Assembly (NCBI RefSeq): GCF_001665575.1
Contig: NZ_LZSU01000043.1
Coordinates: forward strand, 22,994-86,993
DNA from: Mycobacterium sp. 852013-51886_SCH5428379
GTDB taxonomy: Bacteria; Actinomycetota; Actinomycetes; Mycobacteriales; Mycobacteriaceae
DNA length: 64,000 nucleotides
Direction: 5' to 3'
In this document: in pieces, positions 15,186 to 23,826 of the stretch
Position numbering within the stretch: the first letter of the stretch is position 1
How the letters are laid out: every line of letters begins with the position of its first letter
Made by a program: the position numbers and the translations under genes
The notes under the pieces: generated by a model
The model's database searches: none
The model's input: only the letters and a program-made list of their open reading frames with translations
What the model was told of the DNA's origin: nothing

Positions 15186-16220
15186 ATGGGATTCGACGCC
15201 CACATCTTAAAAGTGCTGATCGCCTCGCCCGGCGATACCGCCCGGGAACGCGACGCAATCGAAAAGGCGCTGCATGGCTGGAACAACGCACGAGCTGAGC
15301 GCGAGCAGATCCATCTGGCGCCGTGGCGATGGGAACTGCATGCCGTTCCCGAGCTTGGTGGATCAGCACAGACAATCATAGACCGGCAAGCTGTTGATGA
15401 GTGTGACGTCGTGATCGCGGTGTTCAACGCACATCTAGGGACCGCAACCGATGACGCGGCATCAGGCACCGCGCACGAAATTATCCGCGCACATCGCGCA
15501 GGCAAACCAGTGCACGTGTACTTCTCCTCTGAGCCGCTGCCTCGCGACATCCGACCGGAGGAGTTGCAGCGTCTGAATGAATTCAAAGCCCAGTTGCGAA
15601 CAGAAGGGTTGCTGGGTGACTACTCGGGTGTCGAAGATCTGCAGTTCAAGGTCCGCGACGCAATTGAGCACAACCTGAAGAGGATGGACCTAGGCAAGGT
15701 CGTCATCCGTAGTACGAGGGCGGATCAAGCACGCAAGGTGATGAATTACCGCACATCGGTAAGCATCCTTGGCCAGGGCGTCTGGCGGGTGAAGACTCAC
15801 AATCACAGCGCCGGCCCGGTCAGCCACCTGAACGTCCGGGTGTCCGCGGTCGATGGGAATGGCAACGTGATTGCCAATAGCATCCAGCGCACCAAAGAGG
15901 TGCTCTCGAACCAAGAGGTGTTCGCACGGCTGCTCGGGGATGCGTTCTCGGGCAGCCTTCGGCCAATCATCGGCCCCGGCTTCGCATCGATGGCGAGCAG
16001 GAGCCTCACTCCTACCGTCCAGCCGCAGTTTCAGGACGTCTTCGTGGCTCACGCCGCCGATGGATTTCCGTCTGGTCTAGCACCCGACGAATCGGCGGTC
16101 GCCCTGTACGTACTTCCTCCCGGTGCTGAGCCGGTGGTAGTGATTGAGTTCAGGGACGAGGCGGGAACGTCGTGGTCCCGCACTAACGATGGGGAGCCAG
16201 AACGTCTGGACCGGGCGTGA
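15186..16220 (+). CDS. DUF4062-type (TIR-superfamily-related) domain protein
   Basis: A 344-residue soluble protein. Residues 8-115 fit the DUF4062 pattern: LKVLIASPGDTARERDAI (strand plus SPGD..ER), an APWRWE segment, then IIDRQAVDECDVVIAVFNAHLGT and HEIIRAHRAGKPVHVYFS. That is the alternating strand-helix core of a flavodoxin/TIR-like fold. Residues 160-344 form a second mostly beta and helical region with no motif I know. The ATG at 15186 has AGGAG 8 bp upstream, whereas the longer frame lacks support. DUF4062 often forms the N-terminal sensor of large STAND-type defence proteins; here it stands without an NTPase. It converges on the HEPN-like gene, 22 bp away. A conflict-related role is plausible but inferred. 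Confidence 0.75.
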   Translation: MGFDAHILKVLIASPGDTARERDAIEKALHGWNNARAEREQIHLAPWRWELHAVPELGGSAQTIIDRQAVDECDVVIAVFNAHLGTATDDAASGTAHEIIRAHRAGKPVHVYFSSEPLPRDIRPEELQRLNEFKAQLRTEGLLGDYSGVEDLQFKVRDAIEHNLKRMDLGKVVIRSTRADQARKVMNYRTSVSILGQGVWRVKTHNHSAGPVSHLNVRVSAVDGNGNVIANSIQRTKEVLSNQEVFARLLGDAFSGSLRPIIGPGFASMASRSLTPTVQPQFQDVFVAHAADGFPSGLAPDESAVALYVLPPGAEPVVVIEFRDEAGTSWSRTNDGEPERLDRA

Positions 16221-16242
16221 GCCGCGGTCCGGTCAAGGGTCA

Positions 16243-17403
16243 CTAACCGCTGCCGAGGCTTTCGCGATACCAACGCAGCAATGCACCCTGCACCAATCGC
16301 TCGAAAAACCAGAGATACATAGGTATGGCGTCGGACGGCCATTGGGTCGAGCCTGCGAAGTGGGCTACTCCGAAAGGACGCTCGTACCAACCCGCACCTT
16401 GGTCAGAGGCCATCGGCTCTTGGTTCATCACGGGTGGAAATGGCTCACCAGAATGGAGGCGGTTTGAGCGGTACCGATAGACAAGCGTCAGTCGTCGCCG
16501 GAGATCAGTCCACGAAATTTGGAAGTGTTCCTCGCATCGCTCAACTGGGGGACCGGGATCGAACTCCTCCATGAAGTCGAGAAATCTCTGTGTGCTCCCA
16601 ATCAACTTCTTCAGCTGTCGGGCGACAAACTTGACTTGCTCCTCGTCATTCAGCTTGCCGACGATTTTCGGGTACAACTCCTTGAGGCCGGCTACGGCGT
16701 CCACTTTTTGGCCGCGCCAGTGGGTTGCTGCGACTTCAACAGCGGACACTAGTTGCAGCCAGGCCAGCTCAGGGTCACTGTCCGCCACCCAGACGGCCAT
16801 CTGATATTGGTGGGCGCAGCGGGTTAGTGCGACGGATTCAGACGCGTTGAGAGTGGGAAGTCTGCCGAGCAACTCAGGCACGTCGCCAAGAAAAGCTCTT
16901 GGGCGACTAACTCGCGGAAGAATTCGACGCTGAGACAGCGCCAACTCCGGCCGCACCCGACTGTATGCCACAGGAGTTCCGGCGGGGTCATCCGAATCGA
17001 CTGGGAACTGTCGGGTAACACCGGCTGATCGAATTCTGATTGAGAGAAACAACGAAAGTAGCGCCGAAACCTCCTCATCGAGGGTTAACCCCAACCAAGA
17101 ATCGGTAGCAGGCTTCTCCGGAATTTCTACGGTGTGCGACTGTTCCGGCAGGTGCAACGAATATCTCAACGCCAGCGACTCGGCCAGTGACGTGGCCCCG
17201 TGGCTGATCAGATTAAACAGTGTATAAGGCCCGATCGTTTCGATTAGCCCTCCGTTGAAGGACACATCAGAGAGAAGGTTCGCTTCTTCTGCCCGCATAT
17301 AAGCGCCGACCGGCGGGTCCGTGCTCGCTTCGAACCCTTTCCAGTTCTCCCAGCACAGTGCGCCTATCGGTGCGTCCTGTGCAGAGTCACTTGCATTGGT
17401 CAT
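16243..17403 (-). CDS. HEPN-like (ApeA-type) protein
   Basis: A 386-residue soluble protein, no signal or membrane segment. The C-terminal half is helical and has the HEPN-type motif R312-SNRL-H317 in LVYRYRSNRLHSGEP, preceded by the SAVEVAATHW helix; this is the Rx4-6H arrangement of ApeA-like HEPN nucleases. The N-terminal half has no recognisable domain. The start at 17403 (MTNASDSAQ) is preferred to a 22-residue-longer basic extension, though no ribosome site is clear and a leaderless start is possible. ApeA-type HEPN proteins act as RNases in abortive phage defence. Here the gene is the last of the island and convergent with the DUF4062 gene. The motif call is moderate and the activity inferred. 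Confidence 0.68.
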   Translation of the reverse strand: MTNASDSAQDAPIGALCWENWKGFEASTDPPVGAYMRAEEANLLSDVSFNGGLIETIGPYTLFNLISHGATSLAESLALRYSLHLPEQSHTVEIPEKPATDSWLGLTLDEEVSALLSLFLSIRIRSAGVTRQFPVDSDDPAGTPVAYSRVRPELALSQRRILPRVSRPRAFLGDVPELLGRLPTLNASESVALTRCAHQYQMAVWVADSDPELAWLQLVSAVEVAATHWRGQKVDAVAGLKELYPKIVGKLNDEEQVKFVARQLKKLIGSTQRFLDFMEEFDPGPPVERCEEHFQISWTDLRRRLTLVYRYRSNRLHSGEPFPPVMNQEPMASDQGAGWYERPFGVAHFAGSTQWPSDAIPMYLWFFERLVQGALLRWYRESLGSG

Positions 17404-17865
17404 TGAGAGAAGCGTAGCGCGCCTCGTCCGGGCGTTGACTAAGCGCGAGCCAGCCACACGGACCAACGGCCGGATAAGTTCGCCGGGCGCACGCTGCCGC
17501 CGGTGGCGGACTTATAGCGTCTGGGCGATTTGCGAGTACATCCGGCGTCCAGGTGGCCCCGCGGCATTCGGGCCGAATAGACAACCTTCCACTGTCAGAG
17601 CCGGACAGCGAGGGTGGCCCAGGGCACGACCATGGTCCACTTCGAGGGTCCGGTATCGGCGACTACGGTGCTGTGGGTGCCCACGTCAGCGGGGCGGCGG
17701 GAGCAGGGATGGGCGCACGCGGATGGGCGTACCCAAACCCGTACCCAAATGAGCTCGAAATTCCGCGGTGAACCGCCTGTGTCCGCCTGCTTCCGTGGAT
17801 CGCTGTATACGTTGTGCTGCAACGAATATGAGGTGCTCTGCGGACGCGTGCGAACGTGCTTGCGA
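17404..17865. other. Right-end non-coding region of the element
   Basis: About 460 bp between the HEPN-like gene start and attR. Short frames occur but none is supported. It holds the right arm-type site (17729-17759) and should contain the promoter of the HEPN-like gene. Confidence 0.6.
17729..17759 (+). promoter_or_regulatory. Candidate integrase arm-type site, right end
   Basis: GTACCCAAACCC then GTACCCAAAT and TCGAA, matching the left site at 5515-5546 with one gap and three mismatches. It lies 106 bp inside attR, while the left copy lies 48 bp inside attL. Confidence 0.6.
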
Positions 17866-17912
17866 TGACTGGGGGTCAAGTGGTCGCAGGTTCAAATCCT
17901 GTCAGCCCGACG
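17866..17912 (+). repeat. attR: right 47-bp attachment repeat (tRNA-Pro 3' fragment)
   Basis: A perfect copy of 5420-5466. It is a tRNA-Pro 3' fragment without the 5' half (upstream bases do not pair as a tRNA), so it is not a functional tRNA gene. It marks the right border of the island. Confidence 0.95.
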
Positions 17913-17917
17913 TTGTG

Positions 17918-17951
17918 AAACCCGCTCCGACCAGCGCCGGAGCGGGTTTTT
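17918..17951 (+). terminator. Original chromosomal terminator of tRNA-Pro, displaced
   Basis: AAACCCGCTCCG (17918-17929) pairs with CGGAGCGGGTTT (17938-17949) and is followed by T residues. It lies just after attR, as expected for the tRNA terminator present before insertion. Confidence 0.85.
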
Positions 17952-18004
17952 CTTATTCACGGTGTGTCGCGATCTGGCCCAGTGCAGACCTGTGCGGGTC
18001 CCGA

Positions 18005-19018
18005 TCAGAAGTTGTACTGAGAGATAGTGTTGGCGTCGGCTTCCAGCGCGGCGTTTCCGACAAAGACGTTGTCGTAGCCGTCGAGTTTGGTGAGTGACTC
18101 GTAACCGGGGACATTCAGATTGGTGCCCGTCTCGATCTTCTCGCCCTGCAGAAGCATCAGCGCGATCTGCAGCTGTGCTTCCGCCGCCATCGCCGGATCC
18201 CAGAAGAAGATTCTGTCGATCGAGCCATCGGTGAAGTACGGCGATGCGATCGACGGCACCGCCGTTCCCATCACGCATATCCGGTCCTGCAGGCCCGCGT
18301 CTCGTACAGCACGGGCGATGCCCGGGACATCGGTACTGGCCGCCCCCTGGAAGCCCTTGATGTTCGGGTACTTCGCCAGCAGCTCGTTGGCCTTCGCGTA
18401 GGCGGTGGGCTCGTCGTTGGCGGTTTCGATCGGGCCCTCCACCCGGGTCATGCCCTGGAACTGGGCCAGCTGCATGTCATGTGCGGCGTCCACCCATTGC
18501 ATGTGCGTCGTCATGGTCTCGCTACCGATGAACTGCACGTACTCGCCCTGTCCGCCCATGCACTGAGCCAGGCTCTGCATGGTCTGTCTGCCGAAGGCGG
18601 CGTTGTCGAAGGCCTCGATGTCGATGTCGGCGTTCCGAATTCCGGTGGCTTCGTGTGAGACGACGGTGATGCCTTGGGCGCGAGCCTGGCCAAGAACGTC
18701 CTCCAGCTCCGCTACCGAGTTGGGCACGACGGTGATGGCGGTCGGGTGGCGCGGGATCAGGTCCGCGATGAGCTGAACCTGCTTCTGCGGGTCGGTGTCG
18801 TCTGCACCCTCTTGGGTCGCGTGGACGCTTGTGCGATTCGCGAAGCTCTCGACGCCCACAGCCATCCGGTTGAACCAGGGCAGACCGTCGACCTTGACGA
18901 CGTTGACCATCGTCATGTCCTGGGGATCCGGGGCCGCGTTGGAGACGGCGGTCGACGCGGCAAACAGCGTCATGGTCACGCCTACCGCGCCGAAGAGGGC
19001 AACTCGACTGTGTCGCAT
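18005..19018 (-). CDS. Sugar-type ABC transporter substrate-binding protein (Peripla_BP_4, LsrB/RhaS-like)
   Basis: A 337-residue periplasmic-type binding protein. MRHSRVALFGAVGVTMTLFAAS is a Sec signal with cleavage near SNAAP; there is no lipobox Cys. The mature part has the type-I sugar-binding fold: VKVDGLPWFNRMAVGVESFA, QVQLIADLIPRHPTAITVVPNS, VSHEATGIRN, FIGSETMTTHMQWVDAA, GFQGAASTDVPGIARAVRD and PAMAAEAQLQIALMLLQGE. Relatives bind autoinducer-2, rhamnose or other sugars. No ABC ATPase or permease is adjacent, so it is an orphan here. Only the island now separates it from the rhamnonate genes, so an ancestral functional link is possible but unproved. Confidence 0.85.
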   Translation of the reverse strand: MRHSRVALFGAVGVTMTLFAASTAVSNAAPDPQDMTMVNVVKVDGLPWFNRMAVGVESFANRTSVHATQEGADDTDPQKQVQLIADLIPRHPTAITVVPNSVAELEDVLGQARAQGITVVSHEATGIRNADIDIEAFDNAAFGRQTMQSLAQCMGGQGEYVQFIGSETMTTHMQWVDAAHDMQLAQFQGMTRVEGPIETANDEPTAYAKANELLAKYPNIKGFQGAASTDVPGIARAVRDAGLQDRICVMGTAVPSIASPYFTDGSIDRIFFWDPAMAAEAQLQIALMLLQGEKIETGTNLNVPGYESLTKLDGYDNVFVGNAALEADANTISQYNF

Positions 19019-19312
19019 TCACTACTCCATTCGTGGGAACCCGTGGGGTGACCATCAGACTGGCTTAATCCGCCTCTAGGCGCAGGTGGATTGCGCAGGG
19101 CGGCGAAGGCTGACGTTCGTCAGCTCGATGTGCGGAACCGGCGCACCAGCGCTGCCAGTGGGATGTCGTGTCCGCGGGTTCGACCGTCCAGAGCGCTTTG
19201 ACTGCCCGACCGCGTCCCTACCCCTTTCAGAATAGGGCGCGAAGGGGGGCTTGCGGCAAGGCCCCTCCGGCGCCTCATACTGCCCGTCCGGTGCTGATGG
19301 AGCGAGGTGGGC

Positions 19313-20832
19313 ATGCACGATGTGGTGATCGTCGGCTGTGGGCCGACGGGGATGATGCTGGCCGGCGAACTCGCGCTGGCGGGCGTGGAGGCCGTCATTC
19401 TCGAGCGGCGCGCCTCGCAGGATCTGGTGGGCTCGCGCGGCGGTGGTATCCACGCCCGCACGATTGAACTGTTGGATCAGCGAGGGATCGCCGAGCGATT
19501 CCTCGCCGAGGGAGACGCGTTGCAGGCGGCCACATTCGGCGGCGCGACGCTGGACCTGAGTTCTCTGCCGACGCGTCATCCCTCCACGCTCGCGCTGTTC
19601 CAGAACCATATCGAGAGGCTGTTGCGCGGGTGGGCCGACGAGTTGGGGGTAGCAATCCATCACCGCGCGGACGTCGTCGGTGTCGAAGCGGATGGCGAGG
19701 GTGTCGACATCACGCTCGCCTCGGGTGACCGGACGCCACGCGCAGCAGTCTGATCGCCGAAGTGCAGGTGACCGAGGACATTTCGCAGGCCGGCAGGATC
19801 GACGAGCGCGGCGTCCACGGGCTGCACCCGATGGGCGACGGCAGGGTACGGGCACTGGTGGCCGAGGCCGGGCTGGGGCAGGCGACCGAACCCACGCTCG
19901 ACGACCTGCGGGGAGAACTGATTGCCGTATTCGGCACCGACTTCGGTGTCCACAGCCCCACGTGGCTGTCGCGATTCACCGACGCGACGCGGCAGGCGGC
20001 GGCCTATCGCAGAGGCCGGGTGTTGCTGGCCGGTGATGCAGCACATGTGCACTGGCCCGCGGGTGGACTGGGGATCGGACTCGGAGTGCAGGACGCGGTC
20101 AACCTGGGGTGGAAACTTGGGCAGGTGGTGCGCGGCGTCTCCGGCGACGATTTGCTCGACACCTACCATGCGGAGCGGCACCCCGCCGGGGCGCGAGCGT
20201 TGAAATACACGTTGGCGCAGTCGTTGTTCCAGAGGGCCGAGCCGAGGCGGGCGGCGCTGGGTGATCTCCTCGGGGGGGTGCTCGCCGTCGACGCGGCAGC
20301 CACGGTGATCACCGCGCTCATCACCGGACTCGACGTGGCCTACGACCTACGTGGGGGACACCCGTTGCTGGGATGTCGGATGCCCGACCTCGACATCGTC
20401 GGCGCAGCGAGCCCTATGCGGATGTACGAATTGCTACACGAGGCGATCCCGGTGCTGCTGCGGCTCGGCGGGCCGCGGTTGGACGCCGCTGCCGGATGGG
20501 ACCGCGTCCGGTACGTGGAGGCGAGCTATGACGGCGCGTGGGAGTTGCCGGTTGTGGGGACGGTGGCCGCGCCGACGGCCGTGCTGGTGCGCCCCGACGG
20601 CTACGTGGCGTGGGTCGGCGAAAACTCTGCCGACGGCCTGGCTGAGGCGCTGACGACATGGTTCGGCGATCCGGCCGTGCGGGGGAAGCCGGCGAGACCA
20701 GCTTCCCCCGCAACCGGATTCAGTGACCCGGGATGTGCAGCCGCTTCAACGATCCCAGCACCAGCCGGTCGGCGGCCAACTCATAGGCCTGCGGTACAGA
20801 CAGCGCGTCGACCGAGCGCAGCATCGACTTGA
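19313..20832 (+). pseudogene. FAD-dependent aromatic monooxygenase (PheA/TfdB/MhpA-type), broken
   Basis: The N-terminal frame (MHDVVIVGCGPTGMMLAGELALAGV) has a full FAD GxGxxG loop and continues to GDRTPRAAV, where it stops at 19751. The protein resumes in another frame as SLIAEVQVTEDISQAGR and continues through the GDAAHVHWPAGGLGIGLGVQDAVNLGWKL flavin-binding region. The segment normally between these parts, with the GADG.S.VR motif, is missing, so a deletion joined the halves and shifted the frame. The second frame also runs past the expected C-terminus into the end of the convergent enoyl-CoA hydratase gene. The ATG at 19313 has a GAGG site upstream. Enzymes of this type hydroxylate phenols or polyketides. 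This copy should be inactive. Confidence 0.8.
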
Positions 20833-21460
20833 TCTCCTTGTGGACCCGCGGCTCGCCGGCCGACAGCGCCGACACCTTCTCCGCCACCGCGGCGTCGAGG
20901 GCATCGACATCCTCGGCGACCTCGTTGAGCAGGCCGAGGCGAACTGCCTCGTCCCCGGTGACCGCTGCACCGCTGGCCGTGAGCCAGAACGCGGCCCGGC
21001 GACCGACCATGTGCGGCAGCCACGCCAGCACCAGCGCCGGCGCCAGGTTGATGCGCACCTCGGGGAACTTGAGCTGTGCCGTGCGCGTCGCGACCGCGAC
21101 GTCACACAACGCGGCCAGCCCGACCCCGAACCCGGCCGCGTCGCCTTGCACGCGGGCCACCGTCACCAGCGGCGTGGCCGCCAGCGCCTCGTTGACCGCG
21201 ATGAGGCGACGCACTTCGGTGGGAAGGTCGTCGGGGCTGGCAGCGGTGCGCTCCCGGCCCATGCAGAAGGCTTCACCCTCGGCGGCGATCACCATCACGT
21301 GCACCCCAGCCGGCGGCGCGGTGAGCACCCCGGCGAGGGTGTCGCACATGTCCATCGTCATGAGGTTGCCGCCCGGGCTGTCCAATCGGACCGTCAGCAC
21401 AGCACCGTCGCGGTCGAACGTCAGGCCCGGCACTGTGCCGATCTCGTCGGTGACCGTCAT
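20720..21460 (-). CDS. Enoyl-CoA hydratase/isomerase family protein
   Basis: Crotonase-fold protein of 246 residues, last gene of the ABC-ALDH operon. It shows the two oxyanion-hole regions (AAEGEAFCMGRE and VQGDAAGFGVGLAALCDVAVA) and the FPEVRINLAP stretch with the conserved Glu of hydratases. The ATG at 21460 overlaps the ALDH stop (ATGA), giving translational coupling. The usual Gly-rich GGG loop reads AGFGVGL, a mild variant. With an aldehyde dehydrogenase upstream it may act in side-chain shortening of an aromatic or acyl compound. The substrate is not evident from sequence. Confidence 0.85.
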   Translation of the reverse strand: MTVTDEIGTVPGLTFDRDGAVLTVRLDSPGGNLMTMDMCDTLAGVLTAPPAGVHVMVIAAEGEAFCMGRERTAASPDDLPTEVRRLIAVNEALAATPLVTVARVQGDAAGFGVGLAALCDVAVATRTAQLKFPEVRINLAPALVLAWLPHMVGRRAAFWLTASGAAVTGDEAVRLGLLNEVAEDVDALDAAVAEKVSALSAGEPRVHKEIKSMLRSVDALSVPQAYELAADRLVLGSLKRLHIPGH

Positions 21461-23001
21461 CAGTTCAGCCTCTCTGTGGCGACCCCGCCGTACCAGTCGA
21501 CGTCGTCGGGGGCGGTGCGGATGGTCACCGCACGAACATGGGTGAATTCGTCGAACGACTCGGTGCCGCCTTCGCGGCCGTGTCCGCTCTCCCGGACCCC
21601 GCCCCACGGCGACGACGGGTCGAGCCGGTGATGGTCGTTGACCCAGACGATGCCGTGCTCGAGCTTCGAGGCGACCCGGTGGGCCCGCGCGACGTCGCGC
21701 GTCCAGATCGACGAGCCGAGGCCGTAGGGCGAGTCATTGGCGATGGCGATCGCGTCGGCCTCGTCCTTGAACGGAATCACCACGAGGACGGGACCGAAGA
21801 TCTCCTCCCGCGCCACCCGCATCTGGTTGGTCACATTCGAAAGCACCGTCGGTGCAACGAAATATCCGTCCAGTCCGGGAACGTCGACCGACTTGCCGCC
21901 GGTGGCCAGCGTCGCGCCCTCGTCGATGCCGATCTGGACGTAGTCGAGGATGCGCTTGCGAGCCCGATCCGAGATCACCGGGCCGAGCTGGGTGTCGGCC
22001 GAGCTGGGGTCGCCGATCCGGATCTTCTCCGCCTGCGCGACCAGACCGGCCACGAACTCGTCGTACACGCTCTCCTGCACCAGGACCCGCGTTCCGGCGA
22101 TGCAGGTCTGGCCTGCACCGACGAACCCGCCGAACGCCGCACCCCGCGAGGACACCTCGGGGTCGATGTCGTCGAACACCAGAACCGGGGTCTTACCGCC
22201 CAGTTCCACCGTCGAGCTCGCGAACCGGCGCGCGGTGGCGACCGAGATGATCCGCCCCACCTCGGTGCCGCCCGTGAACACCACCTTGTTGACCAGCGGG
22301 TGTTCGGCCAGGCCTGCACCGGCTACCGGCCCGAGCCCCGGGATCACGTTCAACACACCGGGCGGGATGCCGGCCTCCAGGGCGAGGTCGCCGATCAGCA
22401 GTGCGGTCAGCGGGGTCTGCTCGGAAGGCTTGAGTACCACGCTGTTTCCGGTCGCCAACGCCGGCGCCACGCTCTTCGACGCGATCATCAGCGGATGGTT
22501 GAACGACGACAGTGTCGCGACCACACCGAGTGGGAAGCGCGAGGTGTAGGAGTGGTACGGACCCGACATCGGCACCACCGAGTTGCGGCCGGCCAGCAGC
22601 AGCGCGGCGTTGTACCGGTACCACTCGGCCAACCGGGTGATCTGTGCCTTGGTCTCGGTGATCGGCCTGCCGTTGTTGTCGGCCTCCAAGCGGTACAGCT
22701 TGTCCATCTCACGCTCGAGCAGATCACCGAACCGGTTGAGGATGCGCGAACGCTGGTGGATCGGCATCTCGGACCACACACCGGAGTCGAACGCTTTCCG
22801 CGCGGAGACCACGGCGTCATTGGTGTCTTCGGCGCTGGCACTGTGGCACCGGGCGAACACGCGTGCCGTGGCCGGGTTGATCACCTCGAGGATCTCACCT
22901 CCACCCGGCCGGTGCTCACCGTCGATGAGCAGGCCGTGCACATGCTCGCCATTGGGCGAATCAGACGTGCCCACAGCGGAAGTCGTAACCGATTGAGACA
23001 A
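21460..23001 (-). CDS. Aldehyde dehydrogenase family protein
   Basis: A 513-residue NAD(P)-dependent aldehyde dehydrogenase of usual length, about 20 residues longer at the N-terminus. The active site is complete: the Asn in LSSFNHPL, FTGGTEVG cofactor loop, the catalytic Glu in VELGGKTP, the catalytic Cys in GAGQTCIAGTR, and EEIFGPVL. It is 28 bp downstream of the ABC ATPase gene, across a short A/T-rich gap, and overlaps the enoyl-CoA hydratase gene. It oxidises an aldehyde to an acid in the cytosol. Being co-transcribed with an importer, it probably acts on the imported compound or a breakdown product. The closest overall look is the betaine/hydroxymuconic/aromatic aldehyde group; the substrate is unknown. 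Confidence 0.92.
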   Translation of the reverse strand: MSQSVTTSAVGTSDSPNGEHVHGLLIDGEHRPGGGEILEVINPATARVFARCHSASAEDTNDAVVSARKAFDSGVWSEMPIHQRSRILNRFGDLLEREMDKLYRLEADNNGRPITETKAQITRLAEWYRYNAALLLAGRNSVVPMSGPYHSYTSRFPLGVVATLSSFNHPLMIASKSVAPALATGNSVVLKPSEQTPLTALLIGDLALEAGIPPGVLNVIPGLGPVAGAGLAEHPLVNKVVFTGGTEVGRIISVATARRFASSTVELGGKTPVLVFDDIDPEVSSRGAAFGGFVGAGQTCIAGTRVLVQESVYDEFVAGLVAQAEKIRIGDPSSADTQLGPVISDRARKRILDYVQIGIDEGATLATGGKSVDVPGLDGYFVAPTVLSNVTNQMRVAREEIFGPVLVVIPFKDEADAIAIANDSPYGLGSSIWTRDVARAHRVASKLEHGIVWVNDHHRLDPSSPWGGVRESGHGREGGTESFDEFTHVRAVTIRTAPDDVDWYGGVATERLN

Positions 23002-23029
23002 TTTCCTATTCTTTCTTTATTCGATTGGA

Positions 23030-23797
23030 TCAAGCGCCGGCGGGAACCGCGGAGCGCTGACGGGCGCTGGCTTCGAGCTCTTCGAAGCGGCGCAGGATCG
23101 ACGACTCCAACACGGCGACCTCGGTATTGGAGGCCTTGCGCGGACGAGGAAGATCGACGGTGATGTCCTCGTGGATGGTGCCGCCCGGTGCCAACATCAG
23201 GATGCGGTCCGACAGCTCGGCCGCTTCCTTGACGTCATGGGTGACGAATACGACGGTCTTGCGGGTCTGCGCCCAGATCTCCTGGAGGTGCTCGCGCAGA
23301 CCGCGCGCGGTGATCGCGTCGAGATGGCTGAACGGCTCGTCCATCAGCAGCACATCGGGTTCGATCGACAGCGCGCGGGCGATACCGACGCGCTGCTGCT
23401 GCCCGCCGGAAAGCTGCCCGGGCCACTTCTTTTCGGCATGCCCGAGTCCGACACGCTTGAGCGCCTCGTGCACACGCTGCTTGGCGGCATCGTCGCGCAC
23501 CTTCTGGACGTACATCAGGTTGTCGAAGATCGACCGCCACGGGAGCAGCCGGGGCTCCTGGAACACATAGGCGAGTTTGGCCGACTGGCCGGCGCCACCG
23601 ATGGTGACTGCGCCTGACGTGGCGGTCTCGATGCCGGCGATGATGTTGAGCAGCGTGGTCTTACCGCAGCCCGAAGGTCCCACCAGGGATACGAAGGACT
23701 GATCGGCGATTTCGAAGTTGATGCGGTTGATGACGGTCTGCGGTCCGGTGGGAGTGCCGAACACCTTGAGCAGATCTGTCACGGTGACGTTGGCCAT
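23030..23797 (-). CDS. ABC transporter ATP-binding protein, NitT/TauT (SsuB) type
   Basis: A 255-residue ABC ATPase with Walker A GPSGCGKTT, Q-loop YVFQEPRLLPWRS, signature LSGGQQQR, Walker B LLMDEPF and switch VTHDV. The QEPRLLPW form and length are typical of the nitrate/sulfonate/taurine subfamily. It energises the importer formed with the two permeases directly upstream and the lipoprotein binding protein. It starts 29 bp after the permease gene. Confidence 0.93.
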   Translation of the reverse strand: MANVTVTDLLKVFGTPTGPQTVINRINFEIADQSFVSLVGPSGCGKTTLLNIIAGIETATSGAVTIGGAGQSAKLAYVFQEPRLLPWRSIFDNLMYVQKVRDDAAKQRVHEALKRVGLGHAEKKWPGQLSGGQQQRVGIARALSIEPDVLLMDEPFSHLDAITARGLREHLQEIWAQTRKTVVFVTHDVKEAAELSDRILMLAPGGTIHEDITVDLPRPRKASNTEVAVLESSILRRFEELEASARQRSAVPAGA

Positions 23798-23826
23798 GGG
23801 GTGAATCTCCTTGAGTGTGTGCGGGT

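Noticed and set aside
17866..17911. A second tRNA-Pro gene
   Set aside because: Only the 3' part is present; the upstream sequence cannot form the acceptor 5' strand or D-arm.
21538..23163. 541-codon open frame on the + strand
   Set aside because: Antisense of the well-supported aldehyde dehydrogenase gene; no domain.
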